Position numbers and translations under genes: made by a program. Shown here one piece after another: positions 1 through 11,439 of a stretch of 64,000 nucleotides of DNA. This stretch comes from Pagrus major (Eukaryota; Chordata; Actinopteri; Spariformes; Sparidae). The first letter of the stretch is position 1, and the number at the start of each line of letters is the position of its first letter. Where the stretch lies: positions 5,927,847-5,991,846 of the forward strand of contig NC_133223.1 in assembly GCF_040436345.1 (NCBI RefSeq), given 5' to 3'. The notes under the pieces are model-generated. The model did not search any database, was not told the DNA's origin, and worked only from the letters and a program-made list of their open reading frames with translations.

Positions 1-184
1 ATAAGAGTGAAAAAGGACCCTCTCAAAAACAGCTAATAACTTCAAATCATTGGTAATGTAAAGATTTCCCCCAGCTGCAGCTGCTACCTGCCTGGTGTCA
101 GTGTGAGAGTGCCTGACACGCCCCCCTGCACACAGAGTATGGAGACGACAGGAGGAAAGCGGCTGTGTGAACTCGTAAAGAAAG

Positions 185-357
185 ATGTCTGCCAACTCGG
201 CTATAATTAAATTTGGTTTTACACACCACAAGGAGTTTATTTGTAAAAGTAAACGAAAACACTAGGCAGTGTGCAAATTCTGCAATGCTCTGCTCACCAA
301 AACAGCTGGGACGACTACAAACTTTTACCGTCACCTCGAAAGGAAGCATAAGGACAG
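185..357 (+). pseudogene. BED zinc finger exon of a hAT (ZBED-type) transposase, broken
   Basis: Read from the ATG at 185, this exon encodes a BED-type finger: a C-x2-C pair (VCKFC) followed by an H-x4-H pair (RHLERKH), ending in a GTAAGC splice donor at 358. BED fingers bind DNA at the N terminus of many hAT transposases and ZBED proteins. An in-frame TAG at 263-265 lies just before the first cysteine pair, so the exon cannot be translated whole. It sits upstream of the catalytic exon of the same element (from about 1566). The phase of the two exons does not match exactly, which suggests small indels. This is a decayed transposon gene, not a host ZBED gene. Confidence 0.75.
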
Positions 358-1565
358 GTAAGCTAACAGTTACCATACAAAGTTTAACATTAACATTATA
401 TCAAAGTCTTGGTAAATTTCAACTCCCCCATCCAGAGACAATAAGCGAAAATAAGCTCAACTCTTTCTATGGTCATTTTAGGCATTTATTTGCTGACTTT
501 CAAAGCACCGACTATATTAGCCTATAGCTAAGTTAGCTTGCATGGCATTGTTGTCACAAGCAAGATAACAGAACAACATCGATGAAATGGGCCATATTTC
601 TTCCCCAAAATGTGTGATACACACACAAGGCTTTGTCAAGTCAAACTGGAGTTGTGTGTGCTAGTATAGAAAGAACAGGCATGGAGGAATAATGTATGGG
701 TAAAATATAAATCAGGCAAAATTAATGGTTTAAAACACATTGTTTCAAAAGAAATATAGCTGAAATCAAGCTTACAATAGCATGTAGATGTAGCTGTAAA
801 ACAAATTGCACATTTAATCTGTTTTCATTATGTGAATTATTTACAGTAAGATTTTTTAATGAAAATATGGCAGATAATTTTAAGAAACAACAGTCAGAGA
901 AAATACCACAAACTAGAATGACAGACTCCTCAGCTCAATAGTTTAATATTTGTTTGATAAAAATATAAAAATGTTTAAAAGCTGCATTCAAGATACTCAA
1001 AACATGGTAAGTAATGCTAATGCATGAAGTTTAAAAGATTGTTTAAAAGCATTAATTAAAAGTGATGTTTAATTTCATTTTATAAAAAAGTGAATATATT
1101 GAGTATCGCAGTGATGCATGGTGTGTTGGCACTAAGCACAAATATATCTATCTGTCTGTCTGTCTATTAATAGATAGATAGATAATGTATATAGATGTAT
1201 GTATTGTTTCCTGTTCAAAGAGCTTTCATCAAAGCACCCAACACGGCTTACACCGAAAATCTTAAGGCAAACAAAGTTAATAAACTAAAAAAACAACTAA
1301 ATTAATTAAATTTAAACTGCAAATAAATTAAATTACTTTACTAAAATTTTTTGAAAAAAATGGGGAAAATATTTGAATCTAGTGTACTTTTAAGTGGAGA
1401 AATAATATTTTTTTAAATATTTGCACATCAATTAGGCAACTTGACAGGATTTGACACCTTTTCTCTCTGCACAACTTAAACCATTATTTCTGAGAATTCT
1501 CTCTTGGTGTTTGTTTCACCTAATCATTTTATTTCCTCCTCAATTTCCGGTTCCTGGTCTACAAG
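358..1565 (+). other. Probable intron of the hAT transposase; AT-rich, no gene
   Basis: This AT-rich stretch lies between the BED exon donor (GTAAGC at 358) and a plausible acceptor at 1564-1565. It holds a short GTCT/GATA microsatellite pair at about 1149-1184 that can fold back on itself. I see nothing else in it. Confidence 0.5.
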
Positions 1566-3297
1566 GCAGGACAACAGGCAGATGTTACACAGCCAACCAT
1601 CCTATCCTTTGCCCAGAAAGTGCAGCTCTACAGTCTACATTCCCCATGGCAGCAAGCCATCAGTGAGGCCATTGTCAAAGATTTGATAATTGGGTGTTGT
1701 CTGCCACTGTCCCTTGTGGAAAATGAACATTTTAAACACTTTCTTGAGACTGTGGATATCAAGTACACACCAATCTCAAGAAGAACAATTACTGAAAAAT
1801 ACATACCAGTTTTGGTAAAGCAAGTTAAGGAGACTGTTTTGGAGAAGCTGAAGAAAAAATCAACAGTGTCCTTAATTACTGACATCTGGTCTGATCACAG
1901 GCTTCACTCCTTCCTTGGAGTAACAGCTCATTTGTGCAACAAGTCAAAGGATTGCTATGCCCTTGAATCCTACTTGCTGGACTGTAGACGTTTCCCAGGC
2001 AAACATAGTGGAGAGCGAATTTCCTCTGCCTTTGAGGAGATCACAGAAGAATATGGTATCCGTCAGAAGATCAGTTATATTGTCACAGACAATGCTGCTA
2101 ATATGAAGTGTGCTTTTAAAGTTCGCATGCCACAACAGCAGTCAGATGACAGCGAGAGTGAGGAGGAAAACCTTGATGATGAGTACCTGTGGGAGGACAT
2201 GAATCCTGTGGAAGACACAGAGCCACCCTGGTCATCAGATGCACATATTTTGTATTTGCTCACTCCCTGCAATTAGTTGTGAATGATGGCATGAAGGAAG
2301 TTAGAGCCATCTCTCGCGCCATTGCCAAAACATCACGCTTCTCAACTCTGTTGCACAGCAGCTCACAGTTCAGAGACAAGTTTGAGGCTGTATTTGACTC
2401 TACTAAGACTATTCGAACTGCAAACAACACTCGCTGGAACAGCACTTTCAAACAAGTGCAGGCCCTCATAGCTCTGGACCATAAAGCTCTGACTGAAATG
2501 TGTAGCAAGGATTATGAAGAAGTGAGTGAAACCAGCTTAAGGAATTGACTTCAATTCTCGCACCATTCTCGGAGGCAACAGACCTGACAGAGGGAGAGAA
2601 AGCAGTTACCATTAGCATGGACTTGCATACACATCTTGTGAAGATGGAGGAGACACAAATACAGTGTCGGCCAATAGTAAAGGCCCTTCGTCAGTCTCTG
2701 ATGAGAAGATTCAGTGGAATCTTTGCCAAAACAGACATGACCAAAGACAGTGAGGGAGAGGAACCTTTCAGCCACAATGTGTACTTTTTGGCCACAATGC
2801 TTGACCCACAGTTTGGATTAAACTGGGTGGATCTGGATGTTACAAATGAGCAAAATGCAACATCCCTCAAGAACTTCAGAGAAGATCTGAAGAAAACACT
2901 GACAGGTATACACACATACATTTTACATTAAGAGAAAAATTCTGAATTAGCCTTGTAGTGGAATTTATTAGGTTTTAATTTTATATTGTAAAACTCTGAT
3001 ACCATCTTTGTAATTCACCTTTAGGGATATGCTTGTTCTAAACAACATATTGTTAGAGGAGTTAATTATTTGATACCTGCTGACACTGTATCACTCTGTG
3101 TCCTTCTATCTAATTTAGTAATTTTCTTTCCATTGCTTGTATTTTTCAGACACTTTGATCTCTGAGGTTGAGAACTTGATGGACAGCGAAGGTGAAGAGT
3201 GCGCAGCCACATATGGAGATCCATCCAGTGATTCACCTCCAGTCAAATGCCCACGCCTTCTTACTTGCTACAAAGCTCACAAAAAGTGCAGCTCAGT
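1566..3297 (+). pseudogene. hAT transposase catalytic region, frameshifted
   Basis: This is the body of a hAT (Ac/ZBED-like) cut-and-paste transposase. The reading frame is open from about 1566 to 2276, continues in another frame at about 2230-2546, in a third at 2545-2931, and after a gap at about 3150-3297. Visible hAT hallmarks are a TDIWS segment and a YIVTDNAAN segment, the usual surroundings of the first two catalytic acidic residues, then TRWNS and an LDPQF motif. An acidic stretch (residues rich in D, E and S near 2145-2215) and at least two frameshifts mark decay. A short non-coding stretch, 2932-3150, may be an intron. The last codons run straight into the solo LTR at 3298. The C-terminal dimerisation domain resumes after it. 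Confidence 0.8.
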
Positions 3298-4908
3298 TGT
3301 AGGAGATACACTAATAATAAATGTAATTTATTAATCACTGGCGATTAATAAAACACTCGTTAATGGGGCACCACCTCCGTTGTTTTGTCTATTTGAATAA
3401 TCCGGTGGTAATTAATCAAATTCGACTGGACAAGTTTAACTTGTATCAACTCTAATCAATTTCAGATCAATTTATTCAATCTCATAAATGAAGTAGTGAA
3501 TTCTACACATATCCATCGGTTCTCCACATTAAAACAAACCTGCACAGACAACGACGTACGGTTAAATATGTTTATTTACTAAATAAATCAAGGTGAATCG
3601 CACGTGGTCAATTGTGCGGAGATTTCTGCCTAAGAGCGTGTCGCAAAAATACAAAAGGTAAAGATTTAAAAGTGAAGTGAAGAAAAATTTTAGAAGAGAG
3701 TTACAAAAAGAGTTACAACAAGAGATTACAGCAAGAGAGCGAGTGAGAGTTGTCTCTTGGTATTTGTAGTCCAAATCGGCAGGCGGTCCCTAAGGGGAGG
3801 GCTGACGATTTTCACTGTGGATCATATCAATCGCCTACACTTACGAAACTTGAATTAAATTAAACCGATTTAATGTTTCGCGATCGTGCTTCACCTTTCT
3901 CAGGACCTTACCATGGCAAAATAAATGGACTTAATGAAATAATATGACCTGATTAAATTCGCTGAACGTTTAAAAGAAATTAACACTGGATCAAACATGA
4001 AAACACTTAAAGATACAGTAGAACTGATAGAATCTGACCACATATAAGCATTTCTTATAGTTCTAATACCTGTAAATGAAGAAACATATTATAGACTTTT
4101 AATCAGGAAAACGTATTAAACCATAGATATCTTTCCGACAGTCTAATTCCTTTGTACCCGGACTCACCACTGGAGGGCACTGTGGTTCCACCAAACACAA
4201 GACACATTTAAACATTAAATTTGATTCAGTCAAATTTCATCACAGAGAAACGGGAGAAAGATCAGTTTTATGAGCTTCTCTTACTGACCCTTAATCTGTT
4301 GGAATTAAGAGAATGAGATCCTGACTTAATGGTTAATTAGAAATGGTCTGAAATCTGGAGGAACACAGAGACCATTTGGGTGGAATGTGACCACAGATAG
4401 CATCCAGATGAGTCGTAAATCACAGACCTGGGAGTGTTGGCCTGGGACACATCAGAAGGTTTCCAGTGTTCTCTCAAGCTAATGTGTGCTTTAGAAGTTA
4501 GAGGGGAGGAGAGAGACACAGGTAGAGAGAAATACTCTAAAACAAAAAGGAAAAGAACCATTTGATGTGTGAATTAATTTACATATGTAAAGACTCTGTA
4601 TTGACACCTTCTGATGACCAGTTCGTTCGTCCCTTCTGGTGAACTGGCAGAGGACTCAACCTGACCAGTGAAGAGGATTTATCTGTTTGCAAGGGAGAGA
4701 AAGTTCATCCAAAGGCTTTGGGTTGTAAATTAATTAAAAGTGTCTTCATACGAAGTATTTATGAGCAAAGAAAAACACTGTCCTCTCTGCCAGGCGATAA
4801 GATGGCGCCCCTCTTCCTGTAGAGTTGCTTCATCCAGAAAAACAGAGTTGATAATGAAAACAGGGCCTCAGCAACAAAGAGAAAGGAGCACAGGCATGTG
4901 TTCCTACA
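3298..4908 (-). mobile_element. Solo LTR (1.6 kb) inserted in the hAT transposase
   Basis: The segment starts TGTAGGAGATACAC and ends TGTTCCTACA, so it has inverted TGTAGGA/TCCTACA ends. It is flanked by a 4-bp duplication, CAGT at 3294-3297 and 4909-4912. If LTR plus one CAGT is removed, the hAT frame continues without a break. The same LTR, with the same end sequences, occurs at 56541-58050 attached to a minus-strand retroelement, so this copy is also minus. Its middle (about 3701-4694) is absent from the other copy, and it lacks about 880 bp that the other copy has. The strand is inferred from the other copy. Confidence 0.85.
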
Positions 4909-5195
4909 CAGTCCAGGGTTCAAGCATCAGAACACAGATAAGCAAATACTTTGATGCCATACAGGACACTGACACTGACAATGCACTTATCTTCTGGTAC
5001 AAAAACCAAGACAGATTCCCACAACTCCACAACTTGGCACTGAAGGTGCTGTCAGTTCCTGCATCCTCTGCACCAGTTGAGAGGGTTTTTAGTAGAGGAG
5101 GCATCATAATGAGACCCCACCGTGCACGTTTAGGTCACAGAATGCTGCAGTCTCTCATGTTTCTGAAATGCAACCAAGCTCTTCCTAAATCTTAG
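4909..5195 (+). pseudogene. hAT C-terminal dimerisation domain
   Basis: This is the 3' end of the same transposase. It contains the hAT family dimerisation signature: the run around LSVPASSAPVERVFSRGG, then R-x2-RARLG and a stop (TAG) at 5193-5195. It is in frame with the exon ending at 3297 once the solo LTR is discounted. This small segment itself has no stop or frameshift, unlike the upstream exons. Confidence 0.85.
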
Positions 5196-5513
5196 TTTTC
5201 ATGGAATGAAATTGGACCTTTGAGGTCTTTAGCAACAAGCCCTTTATGAGTTTACTGTTATTGTTGAGCTCAGACTTTTAGGGGTGTTTTGTTACCACAT
5301 GTTGTTCAGGCTTGGCATGACATCATTTTCAGTTCAACTGTTCCTGATTAATTAATGTTTTAATTTCATGAAGGAAAGACCAATGTTCAAGAATGTTAAC
5401 AAAAAATATTTTACTGAAATGTCAGCTTTTTCACACGGCTCATTTAATTTAGGTGGTACCTCTCTGAAATGAAAGGTTTATTGTGACTTGTCAGGTCAAT
5501 TCAGTTTTGATAA
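5196..5513. other. 3' flank of the hAT gene
   Basis: This is a non-coding AT-rich stretch after the transposase stop codon, probably the element's 3' untranslated part. I see nothing else in it. Confidence 0.4.
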
Positions 5514-5581
5514 TGTAGTGGGATGAGCACTTTCCCTTGTGTGTTGCTCATTGGCATGGTTGTTCCTTTAATTAAGCCAGT

Positions 5582-5589
5582 GTATATAA
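5582..5589 (+). promoter_or_regulatory. TATA box of the candidate LTR
   Basis: A TATATAAG sequence is followed by a GC-rich leader (about 5600-5760) with pyrimidine tracts. Position and context suit an LTR promoter. No transcript evidence is available. Confidence 0.35.
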
Positions 5590-5896
5590 GAGGGAGGGAC
5601 CCTTAGATCTGCCCTTTCTCTGGCAGCTGGTGCGCGCTTCCCTTTCCGGGTTACCTGGGTTCAGGTGTGGCAGACGCTCTGCATTCCTCTCCCCTCCGCG
5701 CTGTTGCGCATCAATGTCTGTCAATGGCTTTCTCTCGTCCTCTCCTCCCGGTGCTTGAACCAAACCATGCTGACGGGTATGTAAATGTTTGTCCCGGCAG
5801 CCATCCAGTCCCTAATGTTACTGTGCTCATTTTACAGACAGGCTGAGGTCTCAGCACTTAGCCTGCAGGAGCCACGCCACTCTCCACTCGGGACCA

Positions 5897-5996
5897 CTGC
5901 TGCTTTATGGAGGCTTAAGCGTGCTGCTGCTTTATGGAGGCTTAAATGTGCTGCTGCCTTATGTAGGCTTAAACGTGCTGCTGTGTGGAGCCTTAG
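5897..5996 (+). repeat. 27-bp tandem repeat, about 3.7 copies
   Basis: The unit is roughly GCTGCTTTATGGAGGCTTAA plus seven bases. Copies start at 27-bp steps (CTGCTG at about 5897, 5924, 5951 and 5978) with a few substitutions. The unit length is a multiple of three, so it can be read as a nine-residue repeat, but no gene is apparent. Confidence 0.8.
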
Positions 5997-6055
5997 ATAA
6001 ATTGGTTTTGTTTATGAGTTGGAATTTAAAGCTTGATTTATTACAAAGTCCTGAT

Positions 6056-7847
6056 TAGGGATGTAACGGTTACCGGTGTCACGGTAAACCACGGTAAAAT
6101 TCCCGACGGTGAAGGTTACCGTTTAAGTTTTATTTACCATGGTAACCGCCGCGGTCGATAACCACGGTGTGGAAAGCTCGCGAGATACTTTATCCAAGTC
6201 TCCCTACGCAGGCGCAGCGTGCAACGTGCGCTTGTTATGTAGTGAAGAAGACATGGCGGAGGGAGGACGTGATAGTAGCGGCCCTCAAGGCATTTTTCCG
6301 CCTTCAAAGAGAACCACATCTGAAGTCTGGGCGTATTTTGGTTATTATAAGAATGCTCAGGGACAGCTGGTCGACGATGGCAGCCCTATCTGCAGGAGCT
6401 GCAAGGAGAAAGTTGTTGCGAGGGGCGGCAACACATCCAATTTACTTACTTATTTGCGCGACCATCGCCCTCAACTGTTAAGTGAATGCAAGGTAAATTA
6501 ACCTTAAGCTCAGGTGAATGATGTGTGTATGTCGAGTTTTCTCTGACTAATTTGCTGTTGTCACTAATGTAAACTGACCAGATAGTGGTATAACTGAACG
6601 AAGTTGATCCGTGATTTGGCACGTTATCTGAACCGCTTATTAATCGTAGATTTCACTTTTTAAAGTCGACCTAATAATTCCCCAAATATTGATGCAGAGC
6701 TGCAGTGAGGAGGATTTGAGACAAACACGTACTGGGTGGACTGAGTTAGTGAATGCAAACTGACTGAGATGACTGACTTTCATCTCAGCTCCGTTCACCG
6801 GAGCAGCGTCTACCTGTGGCTCAGCAGCCATTAGACCATTCAGATTGACCGAGTCCATTGACAACAGACGAGCAAGCAGACAGAGACAGACAGCCAATAT
6901 ATATAAGTAATATCAGAAATATATAATACTTGTGGATTATTTGTAGAATAGACTATATATAAAGAATAATATAAAATGGTGAATATAACAAGTGTCTAGA
7001 TAGAGATAAGAGCCAAAATAGAGCGTTCATAATTAATTTAACAATAATCCTTTTTGTTTTGATCTAAAAGATTATCCAACCTGTTTCTCACAAAAGTGAT
7101 ATGATCTACATTGTGAGTTTTGTGATCTGTTGGTTGCACCCTTAGTATTAAGTAACAATGACAGTAATAATTAATAATGACATTTTCTATTCATTTTTTT
7201 CACAGAGAGGGTCTGCTGGCCAATCGAGTGCTACTGCCAGTACATCTCATTCTACCTCTGTAACGCAGACATTACAGGACACGTTTCAAAAACAGGCTGC
7301 TTATACCTTAACCCTTTTAATATTGTTGAGTGACACACTTTAGTTTTATGTACTCAGTTTTACGATAATAGATTGGTATGAAGTTGTGTTTGTGTTATGT
7401 TTTGCTGAACTGCAGTTCACAATTTATACCACTATGTGTCGCAGTCGGATAAGCCAGAAGTCAATGTCAGGTTGTCACATGTTGTGTTAAACCACACCCC
7501 TCTTCTGTGCGAGGAGAGGGTCTGCCATGTTCAGTCAGTAGTGGTCAGTAATGGGTTATGCTGTACCTGCATTGTGGAAGACAATAAATATGCTCAAATG
7601 AGCTAAAAGACATTTTTCCTCCGTCACCTCCTTCTCCGGGTTCAGCGCAGGAATCACCGCGCCGTTCAACAAATATATAATAAATCTATTTAAATATAAA
7701 TCTTGGTGAAATTATTTCAATTTATCAGTGTATCAGTGTTTTTTCAACATTTTGAAGACATTTTAAAAATACCGCGGTATACCGATAACCGTGATAATTT
7801 TGGTCACTATTACCGTGGTGTTAAATTTTCATACCGTTACATCCCTA
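6056..7847 (+). mobile_element. Non-autonomous hAT element with BED-finger exon
   Basis: Terminal inverted repeats read TAGGGATGTAACGGT at the left and ACCGTTACATCCCTA (with one difference) at the right. They are flanked by a perfect 8-bp duplication GTCCTGAT (6048-6055 and 7848-7855), the size hAT elements make. The subterminal regions are rich in ACCGCGGT/ACGGTAA motifs and can pair. The interior keeps a BED-finger exon (6253-6492) and the start of a second exon (7206-7341). The catalytic core and dimerisation domain are missing. It would depend on a transposase from elsewhere. Confidence 0.92.
6253..6492 (+). pseudogene. BED zinc finger exon inside the hAT element
   Basis: Translation from the ATG at 6253 gives a ZBED1/4-like N terminus: TSEVWAYFGYYKNAQGQL, then PICRSCKEKV and GGNTSNLLTYLRDHRPQL. 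The C-x2-C pair is present, but the first zinc-binding histidine (normally in an HLRDHH context) reads Tyr, so the finger is probably dead. A GTAAAT donor follows at 6493. A second exon with Ser/Thr-rich sequence and a QDTFQKQA stretch begins at 7206 after a CACAG acceptor and soon stops. An earlier ATG at 6139 is in frame but its N-terminal extension looks non-coding. Confidence 0.75.
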
Positions 7848-8774
7848 GTCCTGATTTATTTGTGTTTGTTTAATCGTTGGTTTTGTCTTTGTTTAATTAT
7901 TTTGGGGTTATATTGATTATTTTTCTATTTGAGATTAGTTTCCTGATTTAATTTCAAATAATATCATTTTGATATTGCTATATTTTCGAGTATTTTTGTT
8001 GGAATATTGTTTGGTTTTGTTAGAATATATGGTTTTGCCCTCATTAACTGTTCCTGTCTGTTTACTTCCAGGGGCTGAGGGCCTCACTGGTGACCTGCCC
8101 CTCCCTTTTTGGTGATGGTGTCCTATTGTGTGTAGTGTCCCCACTTCACTCCTTTTTTGGCTTTACCCCTTGTGTGTGTGTGTTTTTTGTGGTGTCTTAT
8201 AGGTGGATTGTGATGCTCCCATTTTAGTTGATGCCTTCACTTCCCCCCTCACGTACCTTAACCATAGAGGTCCCAGCCCTGGAAGAAGCCCTTTTCTTTT
8301 CGGTTAAGTAAAGTCGACTTTCAGATAAATTCCAATTGTTTTAATATTTATGAAATAAATTGTTGAATATTTTGATTGGAAACATGTCTCCTGCCTCTCT
8401 CAGTATAAACGAACTTGTGTTGTCCTTGATTTAGAATATTTAGTTAATTGCTTTACTCACATCATTTACTTTTTTTTGTTTTCTTCTTTCTTTTTTCCCC
8501 CCGGGTTAAACCCTGGGGTGGCGTTGTTGGTTTTAGTTAGTTTTTGATTTAAGTGAAACTATAAATTATTTGAGGTCCCTCCCTCGCACACCACAAAAAT
8601 ATGATGAACTTTTTCAAGAAGTGAAACATGACAACTTTGCTAAGATTTGAGATTTGTTTAATTCATTGTGCTGCTTTGAAAACAACAGAGCAAAGATTGT
8701 TTTTGTTTTTGCATTTATTTAAAAGCAAACTTAAATAAGAGAATTCACATTTTGATGTTTTGTTATAATTTTCC

Positions 8775-8937
8775 TTTGATATATATGGTCTTGGTCTTGT
8801 CTCGGTCTCGACCTCTAAAAGTCTTGGTCTTGTCTCGGTCTCGACCTCCAAACGTCTTGGCCTCGTCTCGGTCTCGGTACTCTCTGGTCTCGGTAATGTC
8901 TTGGTCTCAGTTGGTGCGGTCTTGACTACAACACTAC
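8775..8937 (+). mobile_element. Right end of a hAT-type element with subterminal repeats
   Basis: Degenerate 33-36 bp repeats of the type TCTTGTCTCGGTCTCGACC run to GTCTTGACTACAACACTA, whose reverse complement is a common fish hAT terminus beginning near TAGTGTTGTAGTCAAGAC. It is plausibly the right end of the large hAT element whose transposase starts at 185. In that case the left end lies before base 1. The assignment is by recall and position. Confidence 0.5.
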
Positions 8938-9629
8938 CCTGATTTTTAGTAAAGTCGCTTGGCTGTAAATTTTGCAGCCTGAACGTCTGGCTCACCCAGA
9001 ACACCCAAAACTTTCACTCTCGCTGATCCCTAGAGGGGCCGCTGCATCCATGCGCCCCGCCGCCATAGCAACACTAGATAACTGTGGCAGTCAGGGTTTT
9101 TTTTGTTGTGTTTTTTCCCTTATCTGTCTTCCCCCTCCCTTCTCCCTCACCTGCTCCTTTCCCTGTGTGTGTGTCTGTGTCTTTGGGCGTGGCAACGGAG
9201 AGGCACTCCTGCAGATCATCAGCTCATCAACCTCAGCTGTATCATCCCGATCTCTTGTCTACTCTGGTGCCAGATTGTTCCATTGTTTTGTCTTGTTTAA
9301 GAAAGGCAAACTGATAATGTTTTTGTTTTCCGTAAAAAAAACACATGTAAAGTTTGTGCTTGTAAATATGGCTCAAAAGCATAAAATATATTTTTTTTAC
9401 TTTTATTTTAAAAGAAGGAAGCAATGGCAATTATATAATGACAATTGGCAGCAGAGGCTCATGGAGACTGAATCATCACTATTACGACATATTTCTGACA
9501 CTTTTGTAATTCACTCAGTCAACAACATGAATCAAATACCTATTTTCTCTGTATAGAAAATACAGAAATTACATATTAGTTACATAACATTGCTAGTGTG
9601 TCGGCCTCTTTATACATCAAATTCTCTCG
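8938..9629. other. Intergenic, 3' of TAAR-A
   Basis: There is a C/T-rich patch (about 9100-9190) and A/T runs. Open frames here have no recognisable domain or codon pattern. I see no gene. Confidence 0.5.
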
Positions 9630-10763
9630 CTACAGCATGTTGATTTCACATGAGTCAACCTGCAGAATCCTGAGTGTAACAATGAGTTTGATGGATTTTC
9701 TGAACCAGGCGTAGAAAAAGGTGTAGATCAGAGGATTTAAACAGGAGTTAAAATAGAACAGACATATTACAAAGGCAGCAGCCACAGCATTGAGCATGGT
9801 GTCCTGGCCTGTAAGTGCAACACAAAAGTATGGGCAGACACATATTAAAAACACAACTACAACAACACCAAGAGTAGTGGCTGCTTTCAACTCAGATTTC
9901 TTAGCAATTACTTTCCCTGAACAATGGAGAGTGACAGCTGCAATATGAGACCGCATGGCACGAGCCTGAGACACAGCCACAACAAATACTCTCATGTACA
10001 GAATGACAATGACAGTGACAGGACCAATAAAGGACAAAAAGAGATCAACACGTCCTGCAACATAATCAATGACAATCACACATTGTCCAATACAGGAGTT
10101 ATACCTGCCTGGTTGTTTCAGGTTATCTTTCAGCAGGAGACTGTGAGAGAGAGCAGAAAACATCCAACACAGACAAACACAGACTTGAACTCTTTTTTGA
10201 GTGACTTTAGTGGGGTAATGTAAAGGATCACAAATAGCAACATAGCGGTCAACAGATATGAGCACCATGGTTCCTATTGAGGCAGAGGTAATAATATAAT
10301 CCAAAAGATAATACACAGTACACATGAGGTCACCGAGGAACCAGCAGCCGTCTACGAGGACAATTTGAAAGATCATGAGGAGGCCCACAAAGAAATCTGA
10401 TACAGCCAGAGAAAGAAGGAGGAGGTTGGCAGGGGTGTGAAGTTGCCTGGGGAGATAAGAGAGCAAAATAATGTCAATATCTGTATCATTCCAGCTGATA
10501 AAAGCCATTATAGAAACATAGAAACATGGGTTACACAGATTTCACTATTTCTTTCGTTGAGGCATAAATCAGTGAAAAATATTTGCCTACTTGAAGTGTG
10601 AGATGGAGATGATCACCAGCAGATTGAGAGCCACAGTGAGCAGAGAGATGGAGGACAGAATGATGTAAGTGAGCATGGATACAGAGTGAGGACGCTGAGT
10701 CTTCCTGCAGGAGGAGTTGAGGAGTTCTGGAAAGCAGAGTTCAACTTCATCAAGAGTTTTCAT
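9630..10763 (-). CDS. Trace-amine-associated receptor A (two exons)
   Basis: This is an olfactory class A GPCR for amines, acting in the sensory neuron membrane. Exon 1 runs 10763-10591, exon 2 10446-9630. The intron (10590-10447) is GT-AG and phase 2, splitting the Lys codon of ISHFK|QLHTP after TM1. The product is 329 residues, normal for TAARs. Start: MKTLDEVELCF matches the TAAR N terminus; upstream codons are unrelated sequence. Visible: N-glycosylation site N16, Cys100 (3.25), Asp107 (3.32), DRY at 124-126, Asp192 (5.42), and the TAAR signature NSCLNPLIYTFFYAWF in TM7. Position 6.48, usually Trp, is Val261. Having both Asp3.32 and Asp5.42 resembles zebrafish TAAR13c, a diamine receptor, so a di-cationic ligand is plausible. 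It is closest to TAAR-C in this window. Confidence 0.95.
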
Positions 10764-11439
10764 CGTCAGAATGAGGAGACGAGATGCTGCTCGATCTTTC
10801 AAGTGTCTGCCTGAAGCTCTGTCATACAACTGATTTATGATGTCTGATATCTTACTCCACATCCCTCCTCCCCTTTTCCCTCTGGGGACATTTTTTTTTA
10901 AACAAGCAGTGACTGAACTTCTCACTGCTTTAATTACATCATCTATCTTCAATACGCTAAGTCCGAACCTAGCCACCCTTGGCCACCACCTGAATATACT
11001 CTTTCCAGGTCAGCAGTTCTCCTCCACTGCTAAACCAGCCTGCTTTCACTTGCTGAGTGTGTGAATGGTTGCCAGAGCTTCAACTGGGCCAACAGAAAGT
11101 CCTTATCCATAGCCTCCCAGAACTCTTCCCACGCCATGGTTTTTGCTTCAGCAACCGCTGAGGCTTAAGAGAAGGACCGGGTTGGGGCGCTGCACTACAC
11201 TTTTATTCTCTGGCCTTAAACCTGCATATGTGACAGAGTTACATGTTGACAGAGAGTTACAGCAGAGTGAAGTATTTTTGTGTTTTCATGTGTTTTAAGT
11301 TGCAAATGTCATTGTCAATGCCTGCCTACTCTTCGGAGGATCCTTTGCTCACACTATCAAGAGAGGAGTGCAACTGAGCTATACAATAAACTTACCACTG
11401 AAGTCCAAAACAATAAAGAGACCACAAAACTTATTAATT
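10764..11439. other. Upstream flank of TAAR-A, possibly an old LINE patch
   Basis: On the minus strand around 11190-11030 the translation gives AVAEAKTMAWEEFWEAMDKD, reminiscent of the spacer before the reverse transcriptase in RTE/Rex3 LINEs. It is soon broken. Nothing else is recognisable. The TAAR-A promoter must lie here, but I see no clear TATA box. Confidence 0.3.

Larger units (their letters stand above)
5514..8595 (+). mobile_element. Candidate solo LTR or LTR-like insertion, itself carrying a hAT element
   Basis: Near 5514 the sequence changes to TGTAGTGGG and near 8595 it ends CACACCACA, imperfect inverted ends of TG...CA type. In between are a TATA box (TATATAAG at 5582-5589), a 27-bp tandem repeat, a long T-rich 3' part and an AATAAA-like site near 8354. 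Without the 1.8-kb hAT insertion it would be about 1.28 kb long, LTR-sized. It separates the hAT gene from a typical hAT right end at about 8937, which fits a nested insertion. No clean target duplication is visible and I see no coding capacity. It could also be part of another non-coding element. Confidence 0.4.

Noticed and set aside
6139-7341. Host ZBED gene
   Set aside because: The frame lies wholly inside a hAT element with terminal repeats and an 8-bp duplication, and it lacks the first zinc-binding His and the catalytic exons.
8972-9556. 194-codon open frame after the hAT end
   Set aside because: It has a low-complexity Phe/Ser/Pro composition from a C/T-rich tract, with no domain and no splice or family likeness.
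10587-10976. TAAR-A exon 1 frame extended upstream by 71 codons
   Set aside because: The extension has no TAAR likeness; MKTLDEVELCF at 10763 matches the family start and length.
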